Source: Methanobrevibacter ruminantium
Lineage (GTDB): Archaea > Methanobacteriota > Methanobacteria > Methanobacteriales > Methanobacteriaceae
DNA: 60,441 nucleotides
NCBI GenBank assembly: GCA_004553595.1
Contig: SFKZ01000012.1
Coordinates: 1-60,441 of the forward strand
Reading direction: 5' to 3'
Both the position numbers and the translations under genes were made by a program. Under the pieces are notes generated by a model. That model did no database searches and was not told the origin of the DNA. It was given only the letters and a program-made list of their open reading frames with translations. Within the stretch, counting starts at the first letter, position 1. The number at the start of each line of letters is the position of its first letter. Shown here piece after piece: positions 8,810 through 17,731 of the stretch.

Positions 8810-9274
8810 ATGGAAACAGAAATCAAATTTACTAAGGATGAAATACTGTTTTTGCTCGGTGAAAGCGGTATGGTTGGAATAGTTAAGGCTGGAGAGGAAA
8901 AGATGCTATTTATAGGAACTCCAGACAGTGATGAAATTGTTCAATATCTTGAAGAAGATGATTTAATAGCTGTTTCTTCCTTTAATTTAGGTGAAAAATA
9001 TGAAAAGGGAATAAGGTCTCTTGCTTATCTTACAAGGGATATAGAGTCACCTATACTTGTACTGCCAAAGTACCACCCATCATCAAAAAGACTTAAAATG
9101 GTATTGTCTGTAGGTGAAAACGTTAGATTAGACTGTGGAATAGTTCCTGGAACACACCCTGAACAGGATATCTTATGCTCCTGTGACAGTTTATCCGGCT
9201 TGAATATAGTCAAATCCAAAGAGGGTGTTGTTATAGAAGGAGAAGTTAAGAACTATAAGATTGAGCCATTTTAG
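8810..9274 (+). CDS. Conserved hypothetical protein, 154 aa
   Basis: Start ATG 8810, with TGTGAT just before it. The protein looks soluble and mixed alpha/beta. It has an N-terminal helix (FTKDEILFLLGESG), a DIESPILVLPKYHPSSKRLK segment near 76-95, and a C-terminal half with three Cys (LDCGIVPGTHPEQDILCSCDSL near 107-128), which could bind a metal. I do not recognise the family. The gene stands alone between a terminator and the promoter of the next gene. Confidence 0.65.
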   Translation: METEIKFTKDEILFLLGESGMVGIVKAGEEKMLFIGTPDSDEIVQYLEEDDLIAVSSFNLGEKYEKGIRSLAYLTRDIESPILVLPKYHPSSKRLKMVLSVGENVRLDCGIVPGTHPEQDILCSCDSLSGLNIVKSKEGVVIEGEVKNYKIEPF

Positions 9275-9414
9275 GCATTTATTTTTTACCAATAATATTT
9301 TTTTAGTAAATATCAAATAATTTATTTTTATAATTATCTTCTTTTCTTAAGAATTACATTTTACTCTTTTTTATTTCATTATATTATTTATACATTATAA
9401 TTTTTTTAAAAAGT

Positions 9415-9429
9415 TTTATATATATATAA
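9415..9429 (+). promoter_or_regulatory. Probable TATA box of the DUF116 operon
   Basis: TTTTATATATATATA at 9415-9429, preceded by an A-rich AAAAAG that could act as a BRE, about 65 nt before the next start codon. This is the clearest archaeal TATA element in the first 10 kb. Confidence 0.45.
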
Positions 9430-9493
9430 AATAAAATAATATTAAATGTTTTATTTAAACAAATGAAATATAAAAAATTTAGAATTGACGAAT

Positions 9494-10159
9494 ATGTTAT
9501 TGCATGAACAAGCATTCCAATTAATCGGTGAAGGAGTCGTACTATTAATTTTGCTGATAGTAATCATCCTAATTGTAGGGCTTATACTCGGAATAATTCT
9601 AGTTAGGAAAAATAAGCTGGTATTGCCATCAGTTATAATATTTATTGTAAATGTATTTTACTCTCCATTGAAGAGTTTTGCAAATCTTTTAGGCCTTGAT
9701 GATGCTTTTGTTGACCATATTGGGATTGAAGTAAGGAATAAGGTAAATAAAAAGAAGTTTGATGAGATTCCTCCTGAAGACAAAATCATAGTGTTGCCCC
9801 ATTGCTTAAGGTCTGCTCATTGTGAAGCTAGCTTAAAGGAAACTGGTGTTTTATGCACACATTGTGGAAAATGTGCAATTGGTGTAATTAAGGAAAAGGC
9901 TGAACCGATGGGATATAGGGTTTTCATTGTGCCAGGTTCCAGTTTCGTTAAGAAGATCATTCAACATAATAAGTTCAAATCCGTTGTAGGCGTTGCTTGT
10001 CATGTGGACTTGAATCAAACCATGATGGCCTTGTCGGATTTTGCTCCTCAAGGAGTTCTTTTATCTTCATCAGGTTGCTTTGAAACAAAGGTGGACGTTT
10101 CAAAAGTGCTTGAGACAATTGGTTATTACGATTTTAAAAAACAAGAAGAAAAACGTTAA
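9494..10159 (+). CDS. DUF116 family membrane-anchored Cys-rich protein
   Basis: A 221-aa protein with an N-terminal membrane helix of about 30 hydrophobic residues (roughly 12-40), a second hydrophobic stretch (PSVIIFIVNVFY), then a cytosolic DUF116 domain. The domain has a Cys cluster: a CLRSAHC motif followed by CTHCGKC, which looks like a metal or Fe-S site, then VPGSSFVKKI and VGVACHVDL motifs and a late Cys in SSGCFET. The family is widespread in methanogens and anaerobes and its function is unknown. I chose ATG 9494 over TTG 9485; no strong ribosome site decides between them. The next gene starts 13 nt after the stop, so the two are probably co-transcribed. Confidence 0.85.
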   Translation: MLLHEQAFQLIGEGVVLLILLIVIILIVGLILGIILVRKNKLVLPSVIIFIVNVFYSPLKSFANLLGLDDAFVDHIGIEVRNKVNKKKFDEIPPEDKIIVLPHCLRSAHCEASLKETGVLCTHCGKCAIGVIKEKAEPMGYRVFIVPGSSFVKKIIQHNKFKSVVGVACHVDLNQTMMALSDFAPQGVLLSSSGCFETKVDVSKVLETIGYYDFKKQEEKR

Positions 10160-10172
10160 ATAAGGTGAAAAT

Positions 10173-10565
10173 ATGCCTGAAAATGATATAAATCCATTTT
10201 TTACCATTAAGAAAGTAAGAGAAGGGGATGAATTGAAAATGGATCAGAAATTCATTAAGATCAGAATGAATTCAAATAAGGTTATTGCTATCCATTATAA
10301 AGCCCCTATGGAAAGAACAATTGAATTAGAGATGTTCTTTGAAAATTTCAATCCTATTGACAGAATCAATTATGATATAGGAGGAACAGGTTGGGTTGGC
10401 GCAAACTTCAGAGGTCTTATTGACGGTAAGGACGATTCATTGCCAATTGATTATGATTATAAGATTCTTATGTTGGAAGAATACAAATGCCCCACTAAGG
10501 TAGAACTTAAGAACCTAAAGAGAAGCTCTAAATTTAGGCCTAATTTTACTTTAGCTGACTCTTAA
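10173..10565 (+). CDS. Hypothetical protein, 130 aa
   Basis: The start is fixed by AAGGTGA four nt before ATG 10173. The soluble 130-aa protein has beta-rich segments (FIKIRMNSNKVIAIHYKA, then ERTIELEMFF) and a conserved-looking GGTGWVGANFRGL loop near 70-82. A Lys/Arg-rich C-terminus follows. I recognise no family. Its position 13 nt behind the DUF116 gene and 25 nt before the next secreted protein suggests an operon of 9494-11285. Confidence 0.65.
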   Translation: MPENDINPFFTIKKVREGDELKMDQKFIKIRMNSNKVIAIHYKAPMERTIELEMFFENFNPIDRINYDIGGTGWVGANFRGLIDGKDDSLPIDYDYKILMLEEYKCPTKVELKNLKRSSKFRPNFTLADS

Positions 10566-10589
10566 ACTTTATTATATTGGAGGAAAATC

Positions 10590-11285
10590 ATGAACAGTAA
10601 AAGGACAGCCTTTATTGCTATTGCAGTATTGGCAATTGTAATTAGTTCATTAGGTGCTGTTTCAGCATTTGAATTGTTTGGAATGAACTTATTTGGAGGC
10701 CCTACAACAGACTTTGACAATAAGTTTATGTCCGGCACATTTAATGGTGATATGACTCAAAATAACATAAGTGAAGATAACTTAACCAAAGGATGGACTG
10801 ATTCCTATGAAGATAAGGAGCATAACATAACCTACAACATGTCCTGTGTAAAGGATGGTGACTTCATAACCGATGTTTATCAATTGCAAGGGTTAGGGGC
10901 TCCTGAAATAAGAAACTATAATGGCCAGCCTTGGAAAATATTCTATTCTCAAGCTGTTCCTAATGCCAATGTTTCAGCTAATGGAAGTTCCGGAAACAAT
11001 TCCAATAATACTATTAATGTGTACATTTGTGAAGCTGACATTAATGGAACCGCATATACAATAAATATCATGTCTTATGATAATAAGACAGAATGTGACG
11101 GAACTTTATTCTGTCCGTTGTATAAGGATTATACTGAACCTTTAATTAAGAGCATTGAGTTTAAAGATGCTAAAAAAGCTCCTAAAATGGCTGATTTAAT
11201 GGGCATGTCAGATGGGGAGTTTGAATTCAATAGGGAATACGTTGATGGTATTTTCAATGGTACCATTGATCCAAGTCAAGGTTAA
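10590..11285 (+). CDS. Secreted hypothetical protein
   Basis: A 231-aa exported protein with a typical signal peptide: basic MNSKR start, an Ala/Ile/Val core and a VSAF cleavage region near 24-28. The start ATG 10590 follows TTGGAGGA. The mature part is Asn/Asp/Tyr-rich with several N-x-S/T sequons, a Ser/Asn linker near 135-145, and a DGTLFCPLYKDYTEPLIKSIEF segment near 170-190. I see no membrane anchor or known domain. It may be a small cell-surface protein whose export is coupled to the two upstream genes. Confidence 0.7.
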   Translation: MNSKRTAFIAIAVLAIVISSLGAVSAFELFGMNLFGGPTTDFDNKFMSGTFNGDMTQNNISEDNLTKGWTDSYEDKEHNITYNMSCVKDGDFITDVYQLQGLGAPEIRNYNGQPWKIFYSQAVPNANVSANGSSGNNSNNTINVYICEADINGTAYTINIMSYDNKTECDGTLFCPLYKDYTEPLIKSIEFKDAKKAPKMADLMGMSDGEFEFNREYVDGIFNGTIDPSQG

Positions 11286-11312
11286 TGGAATATTAAATTT
11301 TTATAAGATTTG

Positions 11313-11334
11313 ACAGAATAATAATTTATTCTGT
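11313..11334 (+). terminator. Terminator hairpin after the secreted-protein gene
   Basis: A perfect 9-bp inverted repeat, ACAGAATAA / TTATTCTGT with a 4-nt loop, followed by T-rich DNA. It separates the 9.5-11.3 kb group from tsr3. Confidence 0.65.
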
Positions 11335-11374
11335 TGTTTATTCTCTTTTTTAAAAGATCAAGTTAGTGATATTT

Positions 11375-11893
11375 ATGAAAGTAACTGTTTTTCATGCAAA
11401 TGAATGTGATAAAAGGAAATGCACTGCATTTAAGATGGAAAAGCAAGGAAAATGCAAGATAGTCTATAAGATACATCAGATTCCACGTGGTGCAGTTGTT
11501 TTGAATCCATTTTCCGAAAAGGCAGTATCCTATGAAGACAGGCCTCTTGTTGAAAACAAGGGTGTTGTAGGTCTTGACTGTTCTTGGAATAAGGTATCTA
11601 AGTCAGCAAGTTTCTTCAGTTTATCTAAATATCACAGGTCTCTTCCTTTTTTAATCGCTGCAAATCCGGTTAATTTTGGAAAGCCTTGCATATTATCTAC
11701 AAATGAAGCTATTGCCGCTACATTCTATATAACTGGATTTAAGGATGAGGCACACCATATCATGGATGGATTCAAATGGGGTCATTCATTCATAGAAATG
11801 AATTATGACTTATTGGAATCTTACAGTGATGTAAAAACAAGTGAAGAGGTAGTACAAATACAAAATGAGTTCTTAGAGGCTCATGAAAGGTAA
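11375..11893 (+). CDS. tsr3: rRNA aminocarboxypropyltransferase Tsr3 (DUF367)
   Basis: A SPOUT-fold enzyme that transfers the aminocarboxypropyl group of S-adenosylmethionine to a (pseudo)uridine of small-subunit rRNA, a late ribosome-maturation step. The 172-aa protein shows the family hallmarks: N-terminal HANECDKRKCTAFKM, VVLNPFSEKAVSYED, VGLDCSWN near 65, the RSLPFLIAANPVNFGKP block near 88-105, and SxxEAIAATFYITGF near 108-122. Start ATG 11375 is preferred over GTG 11366 because GTGAT there serves as the ribosome site. The L40e gene follows 194 nt downstream, a fitting ribosome context. Confidence 0.9.
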   Translation: MKVTVFHANECDKRKCTAFKMEKQGKCKIVYKIHQIPRGAVVLNPFSEKAVSYEDRPLVENKGVVGLDCSWNKVSKSASFFSLSKYHRSLPFLIAANPVNFGKPCILSTNEAIAATFYITGFKDEAHHIMDGFKWGHSFIEMNYDLLESYSDVKTSEEVVQIQNEFLEAHER

Positions 11894-12087
11894 AAATAAA
11901 CCTAACATTTATATAGTATTAAATTAATATATTTCATTAATAGTTATGATTACATGCTATTGTAATTCATAATTTATTTTTAGACTTTTAGTATGAATTT
12001 AATGAATTATTTCTCTAGAATTTTTTCATGAATTTCTATTTAAGTTATATTGATCAATTAATTTAATAAGATACGGAGGAATTATTA

Positions 12088-12234
12088 ATGGCAAGATTTG
12101 AAGAAGCAGAAAACAGAATGTTTAATGTAAAAATCTGTTTAAAATGTAATGCACGTAATCCTGCTGGAGCTACTACTTGTAGAAAATGTGGTTACAAAGG
12201 TTTAAGATTCAAAGCTAAAGAACCTAGAGGATAG
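12088..12234 (+). CDS. rpl40e: 50S ribosomal protein L40e
   Basis: A 48-codon gene that is easy to miss because of its length. It begins with ATG 12088, seven nt after CGGAGGA, and ends with TAG at 12232. The product is basic and holds a four-Cys zinc finger: CLKC at 17-20 and CRKC at 31-34, with an NPAGATT linker, then a GYKGLRFKAKEPRG C-terminus. This matches archaeal L40e, the counterpart of the ribosomal half of the eukaryotic ubiquitin-L40 fusion. A strong terminator follows. Confidence 0.95.
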   Translation: MARFEEAENRMFNVKICLKCNARNPAGATTCRKCGYKGLRFKAKEPRG

Positions 12235-12258
12235 ATTCACTCTATCCCTTTAAACTTA

Positions 12259-12280
12259 AAAGAGAATTTTTATTCTCTTT
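12259..12280 (+). terminator. Terminator after rpl40e
   Basis: A perfect 9-bp stem, AAAGAGAAT-type arm pairing with ATTCTCTTT around a TTTT loop, 25 nt after the L40e stop and followed by GATTTTT. Confidence 0.75.
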
Positions 12281-12592
12281 AGATTTTTATATTAACTTAT
12301 TTTTCTAAATACCAATTTTAACTGATTTAACTAATTTTTAACTAATTTTCATTGGTTTTTATAAATTTTTAACTGATTTTAACTAATTTTTAACTTTAAC
12401 AATTTTATATTATAAACTATTCTTATAATTTACTAATTTTACAGATTCTTTATTTTATAATAATTTTTAATAAATTTATATTAATTTTAAATACTAATAA
12501 GTAAATAAATATAATTATTAATAGATTATTTCAAAGATTAATCTAAAATTAATTTAATTTAATAAATATTTTAAAATTCATTGTGTGATTTT
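12281..12592. other. AT-rich intergenic region with short degenerate repeats
   Basis: 312 bp without a supportable gene. Between about 12312 and 12400 the sequence repeats ATTTTTAACTAATTTTAACT-like words several times in a degenerate way. The last 100 bp should contain the GGGP synthase promoter, but no single TATA element stands out. Confidence 0.5.
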
Positions 12593-13342
<750 letters not shown>

Positions 13343-13478
13343 TATTATTTCTTTCTTTTTTTCTTTTTTTAGATTATTTTATAAATTTTTAACTTCTAAA
13401 CTATTTTTTTTTTTTACTATTGTTTTCTATCTTTTTAATTAATTACCAAATGCTCTTTCTAACCGTTTAAATAAAACT

Positions 13479-13492
13479 AAACTATATATTAA
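13479..13492 (+). promoter_or_regulatory. Possible TATA box of the nurA-herA-mre11-rad50 group
   Basis: AAACTATATATTAA at 13479-13492, about 90 nt before the nurA start. It is supported by TATA-like content and position only. Confidence 0.35.
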
Positions 13493-13578
13493 TTTATAAA
13501 ATAATTTATAATATTAGGATAATATTTTAATATATAAAATTGTAAAATAAGAAAAATTATAATTTTTTAGGTTTTATC

Positions 13579-14667
13579 ATGTTAAATTCGTTATATACAG
13601 AGGCTATTAGGAAAAAAGGATTAATTAATGAACCTTTGGAAGAATATAAGGAAACTAAAATAGACATTGAATCCAAATGGCATGAAGAGGAGATTATTGC
13701 AAGTGATTCAAACCATATTCTTGCTGCAGGTGATGGAAGCTATAACAAAAAGAAATATCTTAGCTTCAATTTCTATGCTGTAGCTGCACAATCTCTCATT
13801 TACAATCCTAATGATACAGAATCAAAACTAAAGACAATTGAATCTGCAGAGCTCGATATAATACCTCATCAATCATTTTTAGAGGATAGATTGAGGAATA
13901 TGATGAGCATATTTGAGATAAAGACTGCAATAAAGACATTCAATGATTTTGATATAGATTATTATATGGATGATGGATCTATTTTAGGCGATTTGATACG
14001 TCCAATTCCTGTAGAAAAGAGCATTTCACCAGAATATAAATCAAACATAATATCTCCAGTCAAGGAAAAACTAGAGTCTGAAATACAATCTAGCGAGTTA
14101 AATCTATCTTCATTTAATTTCAAGGAAGAATTTAAAGACTTGTTTGATGATGAAAATATTGATGAATATGCTTTAATAACATTTTTAGAGAGTTTGGAAA
14201 ACTTGATTGCATTAAAATATCTTTTAGAGAATAAAAAGAAAATCATCGCCATTTCCAAAACATCATCAAGCAATGAAATATTCCATGCAAATATACCTGA
14301 TATGGCTATTTTGGATGGAATGACAAGAAAGCAAGGATTCAGTGAACCTTACCATAGAAAGGTAACTTACAAGACCAAGCATGATTTCCCTATTGAAGAT
14401 GAGTTCTTTAGAGATCTTTGGTTTACAATATTCTTTGCAAGACTTGATGACAATAAGAACATCATTAAAATAGAATTGCCTTTTTACACTAAAGATTTAG
14501 ATGAAATAAGAGAAATTTTAAAGGTTTTAAAATCAAATTCAACTGAAGGATATCCATTTTTACTAAAGAAAGCACATAATGATGTTGTTATTTCAAATCA
14601 GGATATGGATAGCTTGTCTAAAATAATTGGATTCTTGGATAAGTCTGGTCGTGAAATGTTAAATTAA
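13579..14667 (+). CDS. nurA: NurA nuclease (5'-3' end-resection nuclease)
   Basis: Nuclease partner of HerA in archaeal double-strand-break resection. The 362-aa protein has the NurA RNase H-like core: LAAGDGSYNKK at 49-59 with the metal-binding Asp52, a DDGS motif at 131-134, and a late AILDGMTRK segment near 245. Sequence conservation in NurA is low, so the identification leans on these motifs and on the next three genes being herA, mre11 and rad50. In many thermophiles nurA lies at the end of this cluster; here it comes first, 100 nt ahead of herA. Confidence 0.88.
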   Translation: MLNSLYTEAIRKKGLINEPLEEYKETKIDIESKWHEEEIIASDSNHILAAGDGSYNKKKYLSFNFYAVAAQSLIYNPNDTESKLKTIESAELDIIPHQSFLEDRLRNMMSIFEIKTAIKTFNDFDIDYYMDDGSILGDLIRPIPVEKSISPEYKSNIISPVKEKLESEIQSSELNLSSFNFKEEFKDLFDDENIDEYALITFLESLENLIALKYLLENKKKIIAISKTSSSNEIFHANIPDMAILDGMTRKQGFSEPYHRKVTYKTKHDFPIEDEFFRDLWFTIFFARLDDNKNIIKIELPFYTKDLDEIREILKVLKSNSTEGYPFLLKKAHNDVVISNQDMDSLSKIIGFLDKSGREMLN

Positions 14668-14767
14668 GATAATGAAGATGACTAAATAATTTGATTATTA
14701 AGTTTAATTGAAGTTTATAAAATAAAAAATTTGTTTTAGAGAATATATTGAGTTTAGAGGTTTAAAA

Positions 14768-16276
14768 ATGATTGGAAGATGCATAGGAGAAACATCTCTT
14801 ATTGAAGTAAGTTTCATTTCAAAAGAAATGCCACAAGTAGGGGAATATGTAACACTTGAATATGATGGAAAAATCATATTAGGTATGATAGAATCAATGG
14901 TTCGCGGAAGCGTTTCATTAAACAATGAAATTTATGATCCAGATACAATTGCTAAGATAAGGGAAATTGAAGGTGATGATTATTACATAAGGGGAAACAT
15001 CTCAATTCTTGGAGATATAAATGATAATTTGAAATTGCCACGTACTCCAGCTCCTCCGGGAACACCTATTTATCCAGCTCCTAGTGAAGTTTTGGATAGG
15101 ATATTCCACATTGAAAACTCTCTTAAGCTAGGCAATTTAATTAACAATGAGGATGTTGAAGTCGGAGTGGATATCAACAAGATGGTGTCCCGTCACTTGG
15201 CAATTCTTGCAATGACAGGTGCAGGTAAGTCAAATACTGTTTCTGTAATCATTGACGGACTTTTAGAGTATAACGGTTGCATGCTTATCTTTGATATGCA
15301 TTCAGAATATGTTGATGCAGAATTTACTAATGGAAAAGTAAACGTAATCCTGCCAATGATAAATCCTCAATATATGGAATTTTCAGAAATTAAAAAATTG
15401 GCAAGCATTCCTTCCAATGCTCCTTTGCAAGAGAGATACTTTAGAAGAGCTTTTAACGAAGCTAGACGATTAGTGAAAGAGGGAACTGCAAGCACTGCTG
15501 ATTTTATAGAATTATTATACAAAATCCTTGATAACTGGTATAATGATGAGGATTATGATGCCAGCAATAAGAAAAACATTATGGATGTAATCAATAAGAT
15601 AGAGGATTTGAATGTAAAATATGATAGATTATTAAATGTTAATATTGGTGACTTCCTAACTCAAATAAAACCAGGAATGGCTAATGTTCTTGATTTAGGA
15701 CAAGTCGATGAGAATATGGCTGAAGTATTGGTTGCTCATGTGCTTAGAAGATCCCTTAGGAGCAGAAAACAATATGTCAGACACAACGATAATGATGCAT
15801 TGCCCTATCCATTATTCTTTGTAGTTGAAGAAGCACATATTTTAGCACCTCAAAACAGAAGCAGCAACAGTAAATATTGGATTACACGTATAGCTAGAGA
15901 AGGTCGTAAATTTGGTTTAGGTCTTTGTTTGGTAAGTCAATCTCCTAAATCTGTTGATGCTGAAACATTATCTCAAGCCAATAATATGATAATTCTAAGA
16001 CTTGTAGAGCCAAAAGACCAAAGGCATGTCCAAACTGCAAGTGAAAGCCTTAGTGAAGATTTGGTAAAGCAATTGCCATCACTTAACATTGGGGAAGCGT
16101 TGGTTTTAGGGCTCATGACAAAGGTTCCAACCCTTGTAAAGATCAATGAATTCAAGGGACGCCAAAGAGGTGGGGACTTAAATATCATTGAGCAATGGCA
16201 AACAAAAAAAGAAGATGAGGAAAAAGCTTTACAAAAGGAATTAGACCAATTTGTTAATTTAGGCGGAGGATATTAG
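14768..16276 (+). CDS. herA: HerA DNA translocase/helicase
   Basis: Hexameric FtsK/HerA-family ATPase that drives DNA into NurA during break resection. The 502-aa protein has an N-terminal HAS-barrel (about 1-90), a Pro-rich linker near 91-105, Walker A MTGAGKSN at 149-156, a MLIFDMHSEY strand near 172-181, and a Walker B FFVVEEAH near 352-359. A sensor/arginine region (ITRIAREGRKFGLG, then LVSQSPKSVD) and a C-terminal brace helix follow. GAGGT upstream sets the start. The gene sits between nurA and mre11, the expected context. Confidence 0.95.
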   Translation: MIGRCIGETSLIEVSFISKEMPQVGEYVTLEYDGKIILGMIESMVRGSVSLNNEIYDPDTIAKIREIEGDDYYIRGNISILGDINDNLKLPRTPAPPGTPIYPAPSEVLDRIFHIENSLKLGNLINNEDVEVGVDINKMVSRHLAILAMTGAGKSNTVSVIIDGLLEYNGCMLIFDMHSEYVDAEFTNGKVNVILPMINPQYMEFSEIKKLASIPSNAPLQERYFRRAFNEARRLVKEGTASTADFIELLYKILDNWYNDEDYDASNKKNIMDVINKIEDLNVKYDRLLNVNIGDFLTQIKPGMANVLDLGQVDENMAEVLVAHVLRRSLRSRKQYVRHNDNDALPYPLFFVVEEAHILAPQNRSSNSKYWITRIAREGRKFGLGLCLVSQSPKSVDAETLSQANNMIILRLVEPKDQRHVQTASESLSEDLVKQLPSLNIGEALVLGLMTKVPTLVKINEFKGRQRGGDLNIIEQWQTKKEDEEKALQKELDQFVNLGGGY

Positions 16277-16396
16277 ATTTAGAAATCTTTATAAGATACT
16301 AATTCTTATTATTGTTGTATAAAAAATTTAAAAATTTCATGTTTTAACACTTATTAATAATGTAATAAATTTAAAAACAAAGGAGGGTGAAATAAA

Positions 16397-17722
16397 ATGC
16401 GTTTTGCACATTTATCTGATAGTCATTTAGGTTCAAGACAATTTGGACTATTGGAACGTGAAACTGACTTTTATGATGTATTCGCTAGGAATATAGATAA
16501 AATAATAGAAGAAGATGTGGATTTTGTTATCCATAGCGGAGATTTATTTGACAATAACAGGCCTTCTACAGAAGCATTGCTTGCATTTCAAAAGGCATTG
16601 CTTAGATTGAACGAAGCTAAAATACCTATTTATGCTGTTGCTGGAAACCATGATTCAATCTTAAGAAAAGGAGCATTGCCTCCACAAGTTTTATTTAAAG
16701 ACATAGGGCTTAAGTTAATCAGTGATAATCATCCAATGTATACTGAAGGGCCAGTATTGATTTGTGGAGTTCGTTATGTCCCTAGTTCACAAAGCAGGGC
16801 TTTAAAAAGTGCTTATGACCAATTATCCAAGATGGCAGACAAGTATCTTAAGTCCATTTTGGTTTCTCACCAAGGTATTGACAAATGGATGCATGAGGAT
16901 ACCCATGAAATCGAGCTTTCACAAATGCCTAAAAACTTTGATTATTATGCTATGGGTCACGTTCATAATTATGTTGAAGAGGATTTCGGAAAAGGTAAAT
17001 TGGTTTATCCGGGGTCTATGGAAATATGGAGAACAAGCGAATCCAATGAGAATTTCAGAGAATTCGGTAAGGGATTCGTTGTAGTGGACTTAAGCTATGA
17101 TAAGCCTCAAGTTGAAAGAGTGAAGATTGACCTTCCAAGAGAGTTTGTTAGGGCTGTTATTGATTACAATAAGTTTGAAGAAGGCCTCCATGACATTAGG
17201 GAGAAGATTCAATCATTTGACAATAAGCCTATGCTTGATTTGACTGTTGCTGGTGGCGATTTCGATAGTGCGGATGTATATGAAACTATCAAGGAAGCAA
17301 TCGGTGATAATGTATTGAATCTAAGGCCTAGCTTTAAGCCAGACAAGGTATTGGAAGAGGAAAAGATTATAGATGATACCAAAATATTGGATCCAAGGAC
17401 TTTATTGCAAAAAAGAGTAAATGAAAAGTATGGTAGGGTTGAAGTGAATAGATTATCCATTGACTTATTGGACAATCTCTCTGTTGGAAGAATAGATGAT
17501 GCCAAATTCATTTCAGATAGGTTCTATAGCGAGCATTATTATAATGAAGAGGAATCTAGAGGAGAATCTAGAGGAGAATCTAGAGGAGAATCTAGAGAAG
17601 AATCAGATGATATGAAAAAATTTGATAGTTTAGACGAATATTTGGATAAGAATTTGGATAATTCCATTGAAGATGATACAAATCATGAAAAATCTCAACA
17701 AATGAGTTTTGATGACTTTTAG
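16397..17722 (+). CDS. mre11: DNA double-strand-break repair protein Mre11
   Basis: Manganese-dependent phosphoesterase nuclease of the Mre11-Rad50 complex. The 441-aa protein carries the five metal-binding motifs: DSH at 8-10, SGDLFDN near 47-53, GNHD at 83-86, SHQGI near 158, and MGHVHN near 190. A capping domain follows, and then an acidic C-terminal tail that should contact Rad50. The tail contains a four-fold E-S-R-(G/E) repeat at residues 386-401, encoded by a 12-bp DNA repeat. A very strong ribosome site, AGGAGGGTGA, precedes the start. Rad50 begins 9 nt after the stop, so translation is probably coupled. Confidence 0.96.
   Translation: MRFAHLSDSHLGSRQFGLLERETDFYDVFARNIDKIIEEDVDFVIHSGDLFDNNRPSTEALLAFQKALLRLNEAKIPIYAVAGNHDSILRKGALPPQVLFKDIGLKLISDNHPMYTEGPVLICGVRYVPSSQSRALKSAYDQLSKMADKYLKSILVSHQGIDKWMHEDTHEIELSQMPKNFDYYAMGHVHNYVEEDFGKGKLVYPGSMEIWRTSESNENFREFGKGFVVVDLSYDKPQVERVKIDLPREFVRAVIDYNKFEEGLHDIREKIQSFDNKPMLDLTVAGGDFDSADVYETIKEAIGDNVLNLRPSFKPDKVLEEEKIIDDTKILDPRTLLQKRVNEKYGRVEVNRLSIDLLDNLSVGRIDDAKFISDRFYSEHYYNEEESRGESRGESRGESREESDDMKKFDSLDEYLDKNLDNSIEDDTNHEKSQQMSFDDF
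17552..17599 (+). repeat. 12-bp tandem repeat inside mre11, 4 copies
   Basis: GAATCTAGAGGA is repeated at 17552, 17564, 17576 and 17588, the last copy ending GAA. It is in frame and encodes ESRG-ESRG-ESRG-ESRE. Confidence 0.95.
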
Positions 17723-17731
17723 GGTGATATG

